From: Poindextera sp963719975
GTDB lineage: Bacteria; Pseudomonadota; Alphaproteobacteria; Caulobacterales; Caulobacteraceae
NCBI GenBank assembly: GCA_963719975.1
Contig: CAVRED010000011.1
Span: 124,001-188,000 of the forward strand
Length of the DNA stretch: 64,000 bases
Direction of reading: 5' to 3'
A program made the translations under genes and the position numbers. Every line of letters starts with the position of its first letter. The first letter of the stretch is position 1. The notes beneath the pieces are model-generated. The model was not told the DNA's origin, made no database searches, and worked only from the letters and a program-made list of their open reading frames with translations. Shown piece after piece: positions 1-9,375 of this stretch.

Positions 1-1
1 C

Positions 2-745
2 ACCGGGGCGTCGAAGGGGATCGGCGCGGCGGCGGCCGAGGTGTTCGCTGAGGAGGGGTGCGATCTCATCCTGGCGGCGCGGAGCGGCGAGGTGCTGGAG
101 GCGAGCGCCGCGCGGCTTGCACGCGAGCACAACGTCAAGGCCCTGGCCCAACCCGCGGATCTGCGCAACGCGGACGACCTGAAGCGGCTCGCCGAGGCGG
201 CGGATGCGGCTGGCGTCGACATCCTGGTCAACAATGCCGGCGATATTCCCGGCGGGTCTCTGGAGCGGGTCGACGAAGAGGCCTGGCGCCACGCCTGGGA
301 GCTGAAAGTGTTCGGCTACATCAACCTCACGCGCCGGATCTACGCCGGCATGAAGGCGCGGGGCGGCGGCGTGATCGTCAACGACATCGGCGCGGCCGGC
401 GAGCGGTTCGACTTCAACTATATCGCCGGCTCGGCCGGCAACGCGGCGCTGATGGCGCTGACCCGCGCGCTGGGCTCGCGGAGCCTGGAGGACGGCATCC
501 GGGTCGTCGGGATCAATCCCGGACCGGTCGAGACCGACCGCATCGTCACGCTGATGAAGACCCAGGCGCGGACGCGGTTCGGCGACGAAGAGCGCTACCC
601 GGAACTCATGGGCCGTTTCCCGCTCGGCCGGGCGGCCAAGCCGAGGGAGATCGCCGACCTGATGGCGTTCCTCGCCTCCGAGCGGTCGGGCTACACCTCG
701 GGCGTCATCGTGACCGTCGATGGGGGCATCTCGGCGCGGGCATGA
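2..745 (+). CDS. SDR family oxidoreductase (5' end cut by window)
   Basis: A short-chain dehydrogenase/reductase; the start codon lies before the window. The first visible residues are the Rossmann glycine motif TGASKGIG, followed by the NNAG motif (about residue 78) and a PG-x-V-x-T element, ending in the usual VDGG tail. The catalytic region is unusual: where YxxxK is expected the protein has NYIAGSAGNAAL, with Ser where Lys should be, and the upstream catalytic Ser region reads GAAG. It may use displaced residues or have another role. The stop overlaps the next start (ATGA), so the first three genes form one operon. The substrate cannot be told. Confidence 0.85.
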   Translation, partial: TGASKGIGAAAAEVFAEEGCDLILAARSGEVLEASAARLAREHNVKALAQPADLRNADDLKRLAEAADAAGVDILVNNAGDIPGGSLERVDEEAWRHAWELKVFGYINLTRRIYAGMKARGGGVIVNDIGAAGERFDFNYIAGSAGNAALMALTRALGSRSLEDGIRVVGINPGPVETDRIVTLMKTQARTRFGDEERYPELMGRFPLGRAAKPREIADLMAFLASERSGYTSGVIVTVDGGISARA

Positions 746-1056
746 TCGGCGAGCAGGCCTTCCAGCTGGAGGAGATCGTCAGCATCTTCCTCCTCATTGT
801 TGGGGCCGGCTGCCTGTTCGGCGGCTACCGCCTGTTCGCCGCCGGCGTCGGGATCAAGGGCCACAACCTCGCGCCGGCGAGCTTCTTCGCCGGCTTCGGG
901 GCCTTGGTGATCCTGGCCGTAATCTGGCTGACGCTCGGGCCGTGGCGCCTGCACTACAGCGACGTCTTCCCGATGCGCGTGCCGGACCTGAACGCGCCGC
1001 CGGCTCCGGTCGAGCGGCCGTCGCTTCCTGCGCCAAACGGCGGGCCGACGCGGTGA
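742..1056 (+). CDS. Small membrane protein, unknown function
   Basis: A 104-aa protein that I do not recognise. It has two hydrophobic segments (about residues 13-33 and 48-66, ending at a GPW turn) and a proline-rich C-terminus, so it is probably an inner-membrane hairpin with a short soluble tail. Its ATG overlaps the SDR stop (ATGA) and its stop overlaps the GTG start of the TPR protein (GTGA). This indicates translational coupling of three genes. Confidence 0.7.
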   Translation: MIGEQAFQLEEIVSIFLLIVGAGCLFGGYRLFAAGVGIKGHNLAPASFFAGFGALVILAVIWLTLGPWRLHYSDVFPMRVPDLNAPPAPVERPSLPAPNGGPTR

Positions 1057-2666
1057 GCCGCGCACTTAGAGGCTTCGCGGTCGGCGCTCTTGCACTCCTC
1101 GCCGCGCTTGCCGCGCCGCGGGCGCCGCTCGCCCAGGGAGCGCCGGCCGACCGCCAGGCGCTGGTCGCGGGGTTGCAGGCCCAATACGAGGTTTCGCTCA
1201 TCCGCGAACGAAAGATGGCCGACGACCGCGAAACGCAGATGATCGGGCTGCTCGAGGCAAGGCTGCGCGCCGCCCGGACTCAGGCCGATGCGGCCAAGGG
1301 GGATGCGCGGCAGGCGAACGCGGCGCTGGCCCAGGCGCGCGCCGACTACGCCAAGCTCGCCGGCCAGCTCGCGAGCCACGACCCGGAGGTCCAGGCCGAC
1401 GTTAACGCCTATCACGCCCAGGCGGAGGCGACGGCGCAGAGCGCCTCGCCGGCCAAGCTCGCCGCCCTGCAGCGTTTCGCCGACGGCGATCGCACCGGCG
1501 CGTGGCCGGTGATCGAGGCGGAGACGAACGCCGCCGCGAAGTCGCAATCGGTGGCGCAGCAGGCCAAGGACGAGCGAGAGCTCGCCGGACTGCGCGACAT
1601 CATGCGCGCCCATGGCGAAGCGACCGACGCCGACGTGCTCGCCCTCTACGACAAGGCGGCCGCGCTCGATCCTTCCTACTTCATGGTCCACATCCAGCGC
1701 GCGTCGCTCGCCCGCGATATGGGCGACCTGCCGCGCGCCCGCGCCGCCGCCCAGCAGGCGATCGCGGCGGCGCAGGACGAAAGCCAGCGGGCCATCGCGC
1801 TGCGCAGCGTCGGCGAGCAGGCCGCCGGCCAGGGTGACGATGCCGAAGCGGCGCAGGACTACGACCAGGCGCTGGTCATCTTCCGCCGCTACGCCGCCGC
1901 CGATCCCACGCGGCAGACTCAGAACGAGGTCGCCATTATCCTGAAGGACCAGGGCGATCTGCGCACCTCGACGGGCGACTTCAAGGGCGCTGCGTCGGCG
2001 CTCACCGAAGCCCTGCAGATCCGCCGCGCGCTGGCCGCCGCCGATCCGTCCGACAGCGACATGCAGGACTTCGTGACCTCGATCCTGATGCGGATCGGCG
2101 ATCTGGACATCAAGGTCGGCGATCTGGCCACCGCCAGGGCGGCCTGGGAGGAAGGGCTCGCGATCCGCAAAAAGCTGCTGGCGGCCGACCCCGCCAACAC
2201 CGATCTGCAGTACTACACCTCGGCGATGATGCGCCGCCTCGGCGATCTTGCCTTCCGGCAGGGCGACATGGCCGCCGCGCGCGCGCAGTACGAGCAGTGC
2301 CTGGCCATCCGCGAGCGGCTATCGGCGGCCAATCCGTCGTCGGCGCAGCTGAGGGGCGCGGTCGCGCTCGACGAGTTCGACCTGGGCGAGGTCGACTTCG
2401 CCCAAAACGATATCGCCGCCGCCCGACTGGCCTACGAGAAGAGCTATGCGATCCGCAAGGCGCTCGAGGTCGCCGATCCGACGGACGCCGGCCTGCAGCA
2501 GTTCGTCATGAAGTCCATGACCCGCCTGGCGCGCCTCGGAGACACCGTGACCTGGAGCGACGTGGCGGCGCAGTACAGGCTGATCAGGGCGCAGGGCCAC
2601 CTGATCCCGAACGACGACATGGTGCTGCAAGCTCTGCGCGCGCATGGCCTGGCGGCAGGTCTCTAG
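1053..2666 (+). CDS. Exported TPR-repeat protein
   Basis: A 537-aa protein with a GTG start overlapping the upstream stop. The N-terminus is a signal peptide (hydrophobic stretch about residues 8-20, likely cut after PLAQG). Residues about 30-170 are Ala/Arg/Gln-rich and probably coiled coil. The rest holds tetratricopeptide repeats of about 50 residues with a recurring IR-x-x-L-x-AADP signature (IRRALAAADP, IRKKLLAADP, IRERLSAANP, IRKALEVADP). It is likely a periplasmic scaffold. The partner is unknown. Confidence 0.8.
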   Translation: MSRALRGFAVGALALLAALAAPRAPLAQGAPADRQALVAGLQAQYEVSLIRERKMADDRETQMIGLLEARLRAARTQADAAKGDARQANAALAQARADYAKLAGQLASHDPEVQADVNAYHAQAEATAQSASPAKLAALQRFADGDRTGAWPVIEAETNAAAKSQSVAQQAKDERELAGLRDIMRAHGEATDADVLALYDKAAALDPSYFMVHIQRASLARDMGDLPRARAAAQQAIAAAQDESQRAIALRSVGEQAAGQGDDAEAAQDYDQALVIFRRYAAADPTRQTQNEVAIILKDQGDLRTSTGDFKGAASALTEALQIRRALAAADPSDSDMQDFVTSILMRIGDLDIKVGDLATARAAWEEGLAIRKKLLAADPANTDLQYYTSAMMRRLGDLAFRQGDMAAARAQYEQCLAIRERLSAANPSSAQLRGAVALDEFDLGEVDFAQNDIAAARLAYEKSYAIRKALEVADPTDAGLQQFVMKSMTRLARLGDTVTWSDVAAQYRLIRAQGHLIPNDDMVLQALRAHGLAAGL

Positions 2667-2695
2667 CGGGCGCCGGGGGGTCCGGCCGCCCACGC

Positions 2696-3208
2696 TCATC
2701 TGATACGGCTGAGCGCGGACGTCGCCTCGCCGATCAGCTCCAGCTCGCCCTTCGCCTTCGCCTGCACGGCCGCCTGCCCCGCGCAAAGCTGCGCGGTCTG
2801 GCTGACCTGGGCCGCCTCGGCGGGCAGCACCGCCAGCGAGCGGCTGGCGGCGCGATGCACGGCCGTGGTTCCCAGACGGCGATCGGCCTTCGCCATCAGG
2901 GTCGCCGACAGGTCAGCGACATCGCGCACGTCCAGGAGTTGGCCCGTGGTCTCGCTGGCGGCGTCGCGCAGCGTCTCCAGGCAGTCGAGCGACTGCGCAT
3001 CGCCTCCGGCGTTCAGCTGCGCGACCGCGGCCCCCACTGCGGTGGTGAGATCCTGGGTCAACTCCAGCGAGCGTTCGTACAAGGCGTCCAGCGCGCGCGC
3101 CTGGCCGCGTCCGGTGGCGCCGGCCGTGCCGCCGGCGATGACGGCGAGCGCCGCCGCGGTGATCGCGCCTGCAAACGCGCGCCTGGCGCCCGCGGTTGAC
3201 CATGCCAT
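2696..3208 (-). CDS. Hypothetical exported protein
   Basis: A 170-aa protein of unknown function, read from the ATG preceded by a strong AAGGGGG ribosome site; a longer in-frame start exists but has no such site. The N-terminus has an arginine pair followed by a hydrophobic Ala-rich stretch, a signal peptide or anchor. The rest is Ala-rich and helical (ALDALYERSLELTQDL onward) with two cysteines. The helical periplasmic make-up recalls a chemoreceptor sensor domain without a cytoplasmic part, but this is only an impression. Confidence 0.65.
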   Translation of the reverse strand: MAWSTAGARRAFAGAITAAALAVIAGGTAGATGRGQARALDALYERSLELTQDLTTAVGAAVAQLNAGGDAQSLDCLETLRDAASETTGQLLDVRDVADLSATLMAKADRRLGTTAVHRAASRSLAVLPAEAAQVSQTAQLCAGQAAVQAKAKGELELIGEATSALSRIR

Positions 3209-3287
3209 ATGCCCCCCTTCCCGAGTGGACCCGAGCCGGCCCATAGTGCCGCGGGACCCGGTCGGCGCGGATTTCACCTCGGCAACG

Positions 3288-4068
3288 ATGCGCAGCTTCG
3301 CCTTTAGTGTCGCCTACTGGGTCGTGTCGGGATTCTACGTCTCGGTCGGCGCGGTGGCCGCCGTGCTGCCGGGCCGGCAGGCCGTGCAGGGCGTCGCGCG
3401 GTTCTATTGCAAGCGCATGCTCTGGGCGATGCGCTGGGTCGCCGGCATCAAGGTCGATCTGAAGGGGCACGAACGGCTGCCCGCGGGCGCCTTCATCGTG
3501 GCGGCCAAGCACCACTCCTGGGGCGACGGCTTCGTCATGTTCGCCCACGTCGAGAACGTCGCCTTCGTGGCCGGCGACCACATGGAGCGTATCCCGCTGC
3601 TTGCGCGGCATTCTGAGGAAGCTGGGCGCGATCGTGGTCAACAACTGCGGCGGGCCGGAGTCGCGGCGCGCGCTGAGCGACCAGGCCGCCGCGGCGCACC
3701 GCGAGGGCCGGCGCATCCTGATCTTCCCAGAGGGCCACCTCGCGAGGGCGGGCGAGCGGTTCCGCTACCGCAGCGGCGTCTTCCACCTCTACCGCGACTT
3801 CGGGCTGCCGGTCGTGCCGGTGGCCACCAACCTCGGCCTGTTCTGGCCGCAGGAGGACTTCAAGAAGAACCCCGGCGAGGCGACGGTCGAGTTCCTCGAC
3901 GCCATCCCGACCGGGCTGGAGCGCCACGACTTCATGGCCAGGCTCGAGCACGTCATCGAGCGGCGCACGGCCGAGCTCATCGCGCTCGCGACCGGCCAGC
4001 CGGTGCGCGAGTCCGTGCTGGTGCCGGCGCCGGACGAGCGGCCGGAGGGTGAGGCGCAGACCGCGTGA
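3288..4068 (+). CDS. 1-acyl-glycerol-3-phosphate acyltransferase family (PlsC-like), frameshifted
   Basis: Transfers an acyl chain to a lysophospholipid or related acceptor at the inner membrane. The HX4D catalytic motif is visible as KHHSWGD (about residue 64) and the acceptor motif as FPEGH (about residue 145). An N-terminal hydrophobic segment anchors it. The reading frame changes near 3600-3612 (one extra base in CTGCTTGCGCGG), so two open frames encode one protein of about 259 aa. Its stop overlaps the next start (GTGA), so it is co-transcribed with the serine hydrolase. Confidence 0.85.
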
Positions 4069-5109
4069 GCCTGACTCCGCTTCCACCGCAGCCCGCCGAC
4101 ACGCCGTGGCCGACCGAGGCCTGGCCGGAGGGCGACGTCCCAGCCGGCATCGACAGCGGCAGGCTCGGCGCCCACCTCGAGCACGCCTTCTCGGCCGCCT
4201 CGTTCGAGCAGATGGGCGAGACCCATGCCGTCGTCGTGATTCAAGGCGGGCGGCTGATCCTCGAGCGCTATGCCGCCGACTACGGCCCCGACAGCACCTT
4301 TCCCTCCTGGTCGAAGGCCAAGAGCATCACCCATGCGCTCGTCGGCATCCTGGTCGGCGACGGCAAGCTCGATGTCGGCGCGCCCGCGGACGTTCCGGAG
4401 TGGGCCGGCGCGGACGACCCCCGGCGGGCGATCACGCTCGATCTTCTGCTGCGCATGTCGAGCGGGCTTGCGTTCATCGAGGACTATTCGCCGGAGAACC
4501 CCTCCGACGTCATCGCCATGCTGTTCGGCGAGGGCAAGGACGACGTCGCCGGCTACGCCGCGGCAAAGCCGCTTGCGCACCCGCCGGGCGCCTTCTGGTC
4601 ATACGCCAGCGGCACGACCAACATCATCAGCCGCTGCCTCTCGCGCGCGACGGGCGCGAGCGGACCGGACTTCGAGAGCTTCATGCGCGAGCGCCTGTTC
4701 GCGCCGCTCGGGATGCGAAGTCCGATCCCCAAGTTCGATGCGGCCGGAACCTTTATCGGCTCGTCCTACTGCTTCTGCACGGCCCGTGACTTCGCGCGCT
4801 TCGGCCTGCTCTACCTCAGGGACGGCCTCTGGGAGGGGCGGAGGCTGCTGCCGGCCGGCTGGGTCGACTATGGCCGCACCAGGACCCGGCAACAGCCCGG
4901 CGACGAAGAAGCTTATGGCGCGCACTGGTGGCTCGACCTTGCCGGGCCGGGCTCGTTCTCGGCGAACGGCTACGCCGGTCAGTACACGGTGGTGGTTCCC
5001 GACCTCGACCTGGTCGTCGTGCGACACGGGCGAGCGCCGAGGCGACCAAGGACAGCGCGGGCCGCCTGGATCGCGCGAGCTGGTCGATCTCTTCCGCGCG
5101 GCGGCTTGA
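4065..5109 (+). CDS. Serine hydrolase, beta-lactamase/class C superfamily, frameshifted at C-terminus
   Basis: A penicillin-binding-protein-like serine hydrolase (esterase or peptidase). The SxxK nucleophile motif is SWSK at residues 81-84, the second motif is YAS (in FWSYASGTTN), and the body reads in one frame to VVVRHG. After that two shifts are needed (near 5035 and 5075) to recover the family-like end AEATKDS...ELVDLFRAAA and its stop at 5109; the uncorrected frame runs on to 5213. GTG start overlaps the acyltransferase stop. No signal peptide is obvious, so it may be cytoplasmic. Confidence 0.85.
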
Positions 5110-5263
5110 GCCCTCCCGCAGAAGACGCCATCCCCCGCCTCCTTCAGGTCAGGCGAGGACCATTGGAGACGGGGGACCCACGAACACTGGGGCTGGAGTG
5201 CGCTCGTGGCTGACCGACTGCCCCGGACAATTCCGGGGGAGGGGTCATGACGATCGGGGCGCG

Positions 5264-5600
5264 CTAGCCGATGCGGTGGCTGACGCGGTTTTCCTCGTGG
5301 TTCAGCCGGGTCTGCTCGACGCGCGTGATGTGGCCGCCGTCACGGCGGGCGAACCAGCGCTCCTGGTATGCGGATCCGCTGATCGGCCAGGTGCAGGCGG
5401 TAGGCCTGGTAGGCGCTGATGTCGCCCGAGCGGCGTTGCTGGTGGATCCGGAAGTTCTGGATCGCGAGGCGGTTGTTCACTTCTTCGCGGCGGGGGTGAT
5501 GCGCCTGCCAAGGGGTGTCGGCTTGAGCCGCGCCTGCGGCGCCGGCGAGCGCCACGACCAGACCGGCCGCGGCGAGAAGAGTCTTCAGCTTGCTGTTCAT
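5264..5600 (-). CDS. Small secreted protein, frameshifted
   Basis: About 110 aa with a clear signal peptide (MNSKLKTLLAAAGL..., cut near AAQADTPW) and a charged mature part containing HHPRREEVNNRL. A one-base shift near 5365 restores a helical Arg/Gln/His-rich tail (QERWFARRDGGHITRVEQ... ending SHRIG). Without correction the frame stops early at 5340. Similar small exported proteins occur in Caulobacterales, but their role is unknown. The gene is isolated, with no visible operon partner. Confidence 0.7.
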
Positions 5601-5762
5601 GACGGGTCCTTCGCTTGGCTCGAAAGCCGAGCCGCAACGACTGCGGGGGCCTCTCGAACTGAGCGCGATCCTGATCGAGCGGCGCTGAAGCGCCCCTGAA
5701 CTCCAAAGCTCATGCGCCGTTCATCTTCGTGACCGGAGCGCGAGCCGTGCGGCGTAAAGCCC

Positions 5763-6194
5763 ATGTCAACCGCTTCGCGGGCACACTCGCGCGTGATAAA
5801 TCGCCGCCTTTTCCTGATGTTGGCCATCCCCGCGCTGGTCGCGCCGGCGGCGGCGCTTGGCCAGGAAGCCCAGAAGAAAAAGGGCGGCGGGATCACATTC
5901 GTCCAATTGCAGACGCTGACGGCGACGATCATCAAGAGCGATGGCCGGCGCGGCGTGCTGACGGTCGACGCGGGCGTCGACGTGCCGGACGCGGGGTTGC
6001 GCGCCAAGGTCAACCTGGTGCTGCCGCGTTTGCGCGCGGCCTATGTCCAGGTGCTGCAGTCCTACGTCTATTCGCTCAATCCGGGCGCGCCGCCGGACCC
6101 GGACTATCTGTCGATGTAGCTCCAGCGCGAGACCGACCGCGTGCTCGGCCGACCGGGCGCGAAGCTCCTGCTGGGCGCGATGCTGGTCAACTAG
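5763..6194 (+). CDS. Exported hypothetical protein with in-frame TAG near the C-terminus
   Basis: The N-terminus has NRRLFLMLAIPALVAPAAALGQ, a twin-Arg-like or Sec signal peptide. The mature part holds a KKKGGGITFVQLQTLTATI stretch and DVPDAGLRAKV. The frame meets TAG at 6117-6119 after YLSM and then continues without another stop through LQRETDRVLGRPGAKLLLG to a second TAG at 6192. The tail looks like genuine protein and seems to be the conserved end of the family as I remember it. So the first TAG is a sequencing error, a nonsense mutation or readthrough. Confidence 0.65.
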
Positions 6195-7346
6195 GCGGCG
6201 CCAGCGCGAACGCGTCGGAGAACGGTCGAGGCGGAACGCCGGATCGGCGCTGAACATGCCTCATCGAGGACGAGATTGGCCGCGATCTCACCGATCGCGG
6301 GCGCGAACTTCGCGCCGTGGCCGGAGCAGGCTGAAACCACGATGATCCGCCGGTCCTTCGGCAGCCGGTCGATGATGAACTCCTCGCCCGCGTCCGCCCG
6401 CAGGTCCGCCGCCGCGGTGTTGGTGTAGAGGCAGACGTCACGATCGACGATCGGCCCGGCCGCGCCCGGCACGAAGGCCGCCAGCGCGGCGCTCACCGGC
6501 GCGAGCTCGGCGTCCGTGGGCGGCGGGCCCCAATCGTCCGGACCCACGATCGGGCCGTGGTCATGCGCCGCCGCCTTGACGCCGCGGCCCTCGAAGTCGG
6601 GAAATCCGTAGACCACGCCCTCAGGTCCATCGAGGAGGAAGATGGGGAAGGCGCCGGGGCGCGTGCTCGCGGCGTCCGCCGGCCTGAACCAGCCGACGGC
6701 CTGGCGGGTGACCGTCAGCAGCGGTGCGAGCGCGGGGACCAGGTCGCCGATCCACGGGCCGGCGGCGACGACGACCTTGGCGGCGAGCACCTGCTCCTCG
6801 GCGGTGACGACGCGGATTCCGTCCGGCGGCGGCTCGAGCCGTGCGGCCTCGGTCACGATGCGATCGGCGACCGGCGCCCTCAGCGCGCTGCAGGGCGGCC
6901 TCGGCCAGCAGAATGCCGCCGCTCTGCTGCTCGACCACCTCCCAGTCGTCGCGGCAGGCGGAAGGCCGGATAGACGGCGTTCGCCTCCGCGCCGGTGGTC
7001 GGGCCGCCTTGCACGCCGGCGGCCATGGCGGCCGCGCGCGATCCCGCGATCAGCGGCGAGCCGGGCGGTCCGGCTTCCAGGATCGGGCAGGGGATGAGGA
7101 GCGCCTCTCCGCTCGCGGCCTCGAGCGCGCTCCAGCCGGCGTGGGCGCGGTCGCTCAGCGCCGTGTAGGCGGGGTTCTCGAAGTTGAAGCGCCGGAAGAT
7201 GCGGCACGAGCCATGGGACGAGCCGCGCGCCTCGCCGATCGCGAGCGGGTCGAAGCCCAGGACGTCGCGCCGCGCGCGGCGAGCGCGTGCAGGGCCGCGG
7301 CGCCCATGAGACCAAGGCCGACAACGGCGATGTCGCAGGCGCGCAT
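6187..7346 (-). CDS. FAD-dependent amine oxidase (sarcosine / N-methyl-amino-acid oxidase type), frameshifted
   Basis: A flavoprotein of the monomeric sarcosine oxidase / N-methyltryptophan oxidase family. The N-terminus has the dinucleotide motif GLGLMGAAAL. The C-terminal half has the cysteine context DVCLYTNT, the position of covalent FAD attachment in this family, and the CSGHGAKFAP motif. Shifts near 7265, 6985, 6895 and 6220 break the frame; correcting the last gives the end FSDAFALAPPS and a stop at 6187. It lies 24 bases after the pterin dehydratase gene on the same strand. It probably oxidises a secondary amine or N-methyl amino acid to imine plus H2O2. Confidence 0.8.
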
Positions 7347-7370
7347 GCTAGGCCGCCCTGACGCCAGCGT

Positions 7371-7668
7371 TCACTTCGCGGCTTTGGCGGCCGCGTCGAT
7401 CAGCTTGGCGAGCACGATGTCGCGCTCGGTCACGCCGCGCGAGACGTGGGTGGCGAGCAGCACCTCGACCCGGTTGTAGACGTTCGACCACTCCGGATGG
7501 TGGTCCATCTTCTCCGCCGCCAGCGCGACGCGGGTCATGAAGCCGAACGCCTCGTTGAAGTCGTCGAACTGGAAGCGTCTTGACGATCGCCTCGCGCCCA
7601 TCCGCCGCCGCCCAGCCGTCGAGCTGGGCCAGAGCCAGGTGGACCGGGATCGTCGGGGGCGCGGCCAT
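7371..7668 (-). CDS. phhB: 4a-hydroxytetrahydrobiopterin dehydratase (pterin carbinolamine dehydratase)
   Basis: Dehydrates 4a-hydroxytetrahydropterin. It has the family hallmark EKMDHHPEWSNVYNRVEV followed by THVSRGVTERD, and the usual length of about 98 aa. One extra base near 7578 separates the N-terminal part (MAAPPTIPVHLALAQLDGW) from the rest. It sits between the HAD gene (stop 6 bases upstream of its start) and the flavin oxidase gene on the same strand, so all three may be one transcript. No aromatic amino acid hydroxylase is in view. Confidence 0.85.
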
Positions 7669-7674
7669 GAGGCC

Positions 7675-8318
7675 CTAGAAGCTCAATCCGGTGGCGCGGG
7701 CAAGGGCTTCCAGCGCCTGCGCCTCGGTCTCGACCTTGATCGCGGTCATGCCGAGCTGGGCCGCCGGCTTGCAGTTCACGCCGAGGTCGTCGAGGTAGAT
7801 GCAGGCGCCGGCTCGACCGCCAGCAGCTCGCACATCATCAGATAGATGCGCGGGTCGGGCTTCCTCACGCCGACCTTCGAGCTTTCGATGATGGCGTCGA
7901 ACATCAGCATGATGTGGCCGGTCTTGCTCTCGCCCTCGGCGGTCGCCGCCATGCCGGGGCCACGGCCGGTCCCGGCCATGTTGTTGGTGATGCAGCCGAC
8001 CTTGAAGTGCTGCTTGCAGGTCGCGAGCGCCTCGACCATGCGCGGGCGGACGTCGCCCGACAACAGCGGCAGCACGTCGCCGCCGCGGACCTCGTGGCCC
8101 AGCGCCGCGGCCTCCTCGGCGAACTTCGCGTCGAAGCCGGCCGCGTTGATCTCGGCGCGCTCGAACAGCGCCCAGGCGTTGTCGTGCGGGTTGGTGGCGT
8201 TGATGGTGCGGATGAGGTCCTTGGGCAGGCCGCGCCTGGCCTCGTAGCGGTTGAAGGCCTCGAACGGCGAGGTGGTGAACACCCCGCCGAAGTCCCAGAT
8301 CACCGCCTCGACCGCCAA
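7675..8318 (-). CDS. HAD family phosphatase, frameshifted near C-terminus
   Basis: A haloacid-dehalogenase-fold hydrolase of the HAD-IA type that carries DFGGVF at the nucleophile Asp. Motif II is CITNN and motif III lies in GVRKPDPRIY. After EPA near 7800 the frame shifts, and the corrected tail reads YLDDLGVNCKPAAQLGMTAI (motif IV DD) and ends LARATGLSF. A TTG start is used because no ATG lies in frame close by. It is likely a phosphatase on a small metabolite. Confidence 0.85.
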
Positions 8319-8488
8319 CGCCGGCTCCTCATCTGTCCAAGACCGCGCGACGCTTAGAGACGGGCGGGGAGCGGGCGCAAGGGCCTGCTCCGGGGCCGCC
8401 TGCGTTCCCCCGCTGGGAGAATTCGGGTTCGCGGTTTGGCGCGAATGGTTAATATGGCCGTCCGAGCTCCGTCTTGGCGAGGAATTCG

Positions 8489-9270
8489 ATGCGCGTTCCG
8501 ATCCTGTCTGCTTTCGCCGCCGCCGCCGCGCTGTTCGCGCTTCCGGCCGCCGCCCACGGCTGGGTGGACGACCGCGACGACACCGTCGTCGAGGTGCGCG
8601 AGTGTCCGCTGCCGGCGCCGCCGGTCGCCCACCGCCACGTCAGCCACGTGGTCGTGTACCGCCATCGCGCATGTGGCTGTCCGCTGCCAGGTCGCCGAGG
8701 CCCCGCCGGTCGAGGAGCGCGTCGTGCGCATCTTCCACCACGAGTTTGAGACTTCGCGATGCCTGCGCCGACCGCGACCGCTGCGGCGACCGCGACCGTG
8801 ACGACGGCTGGCGCGATCGCGATCACGACTGGCGCGGCGCCGACCGCGATCGGGACATGCACGAGGACCACGGCATGGCCATGCGCCATGACGATGGCGA
8901 GCCACGACCGGTACGGCGACCACGACATGGTCGTTCGCCACGACGATGGCGAGCGCCGCATGTGGGACGACCACGCCCGCGCCTACGTCGACGGCTCGGT
9001 GCATCACGAGGACGAAGACCGGCGCGGCTGGGACGACCACGAGTACGCCCAGCGCGACGACGGCATGCACTGGGACAACGGCGACGTCCGCGCGCACGTC
9101 TACTACGAGGAGCGCGAGCGCACCTTCGAGCACGGCGAGCATTGGATCGAGCACTGCGGCTGTGGACCGGCGCGCCCGACGGCGACCGACGAGGACGGCT
9201 ACCTGGTCTGGGCCGGCAAGGTGTGCCGCCCGACGACGCAGACGATGCGTCCTGGGAGGTCCATCCCTAG
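8489..9270 (+). CDS. Secreted Asp/His/Arg-rich protein, frameshifted
   Basis: A signal peptide (MRVPILSAFAAAAALFALPAAAHG) is followed by a Cys-containing segment (VRECPLP...RCQVAEAPP). A long low-complexity region is dominated by Asp, His and Arg (DRDHDWRGADRDRD, DDHEYAQRDDGMHWD). A closing Cys-rich part has HCGCG and KVCRP. At least four single-base shifts (about 8680, 8755, 8895, 9235) must be corrected to keep the acidic/His-rich frame. GAGG lies just before the ATG. The composition suggests binding of cations or metals in the periplasm; no family is recognised. Confidence 0.6.
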
Positions 9271-9375
9271 TTACGCCTAGGGGCTTGTCTGCAACCGACC
9301 CCGCATCCCGGCGTTCCCTCTCTAGCGCGGCATCGGCCGATCATGGCCGTGCAGGCGCGACGGAGATGACATCCA

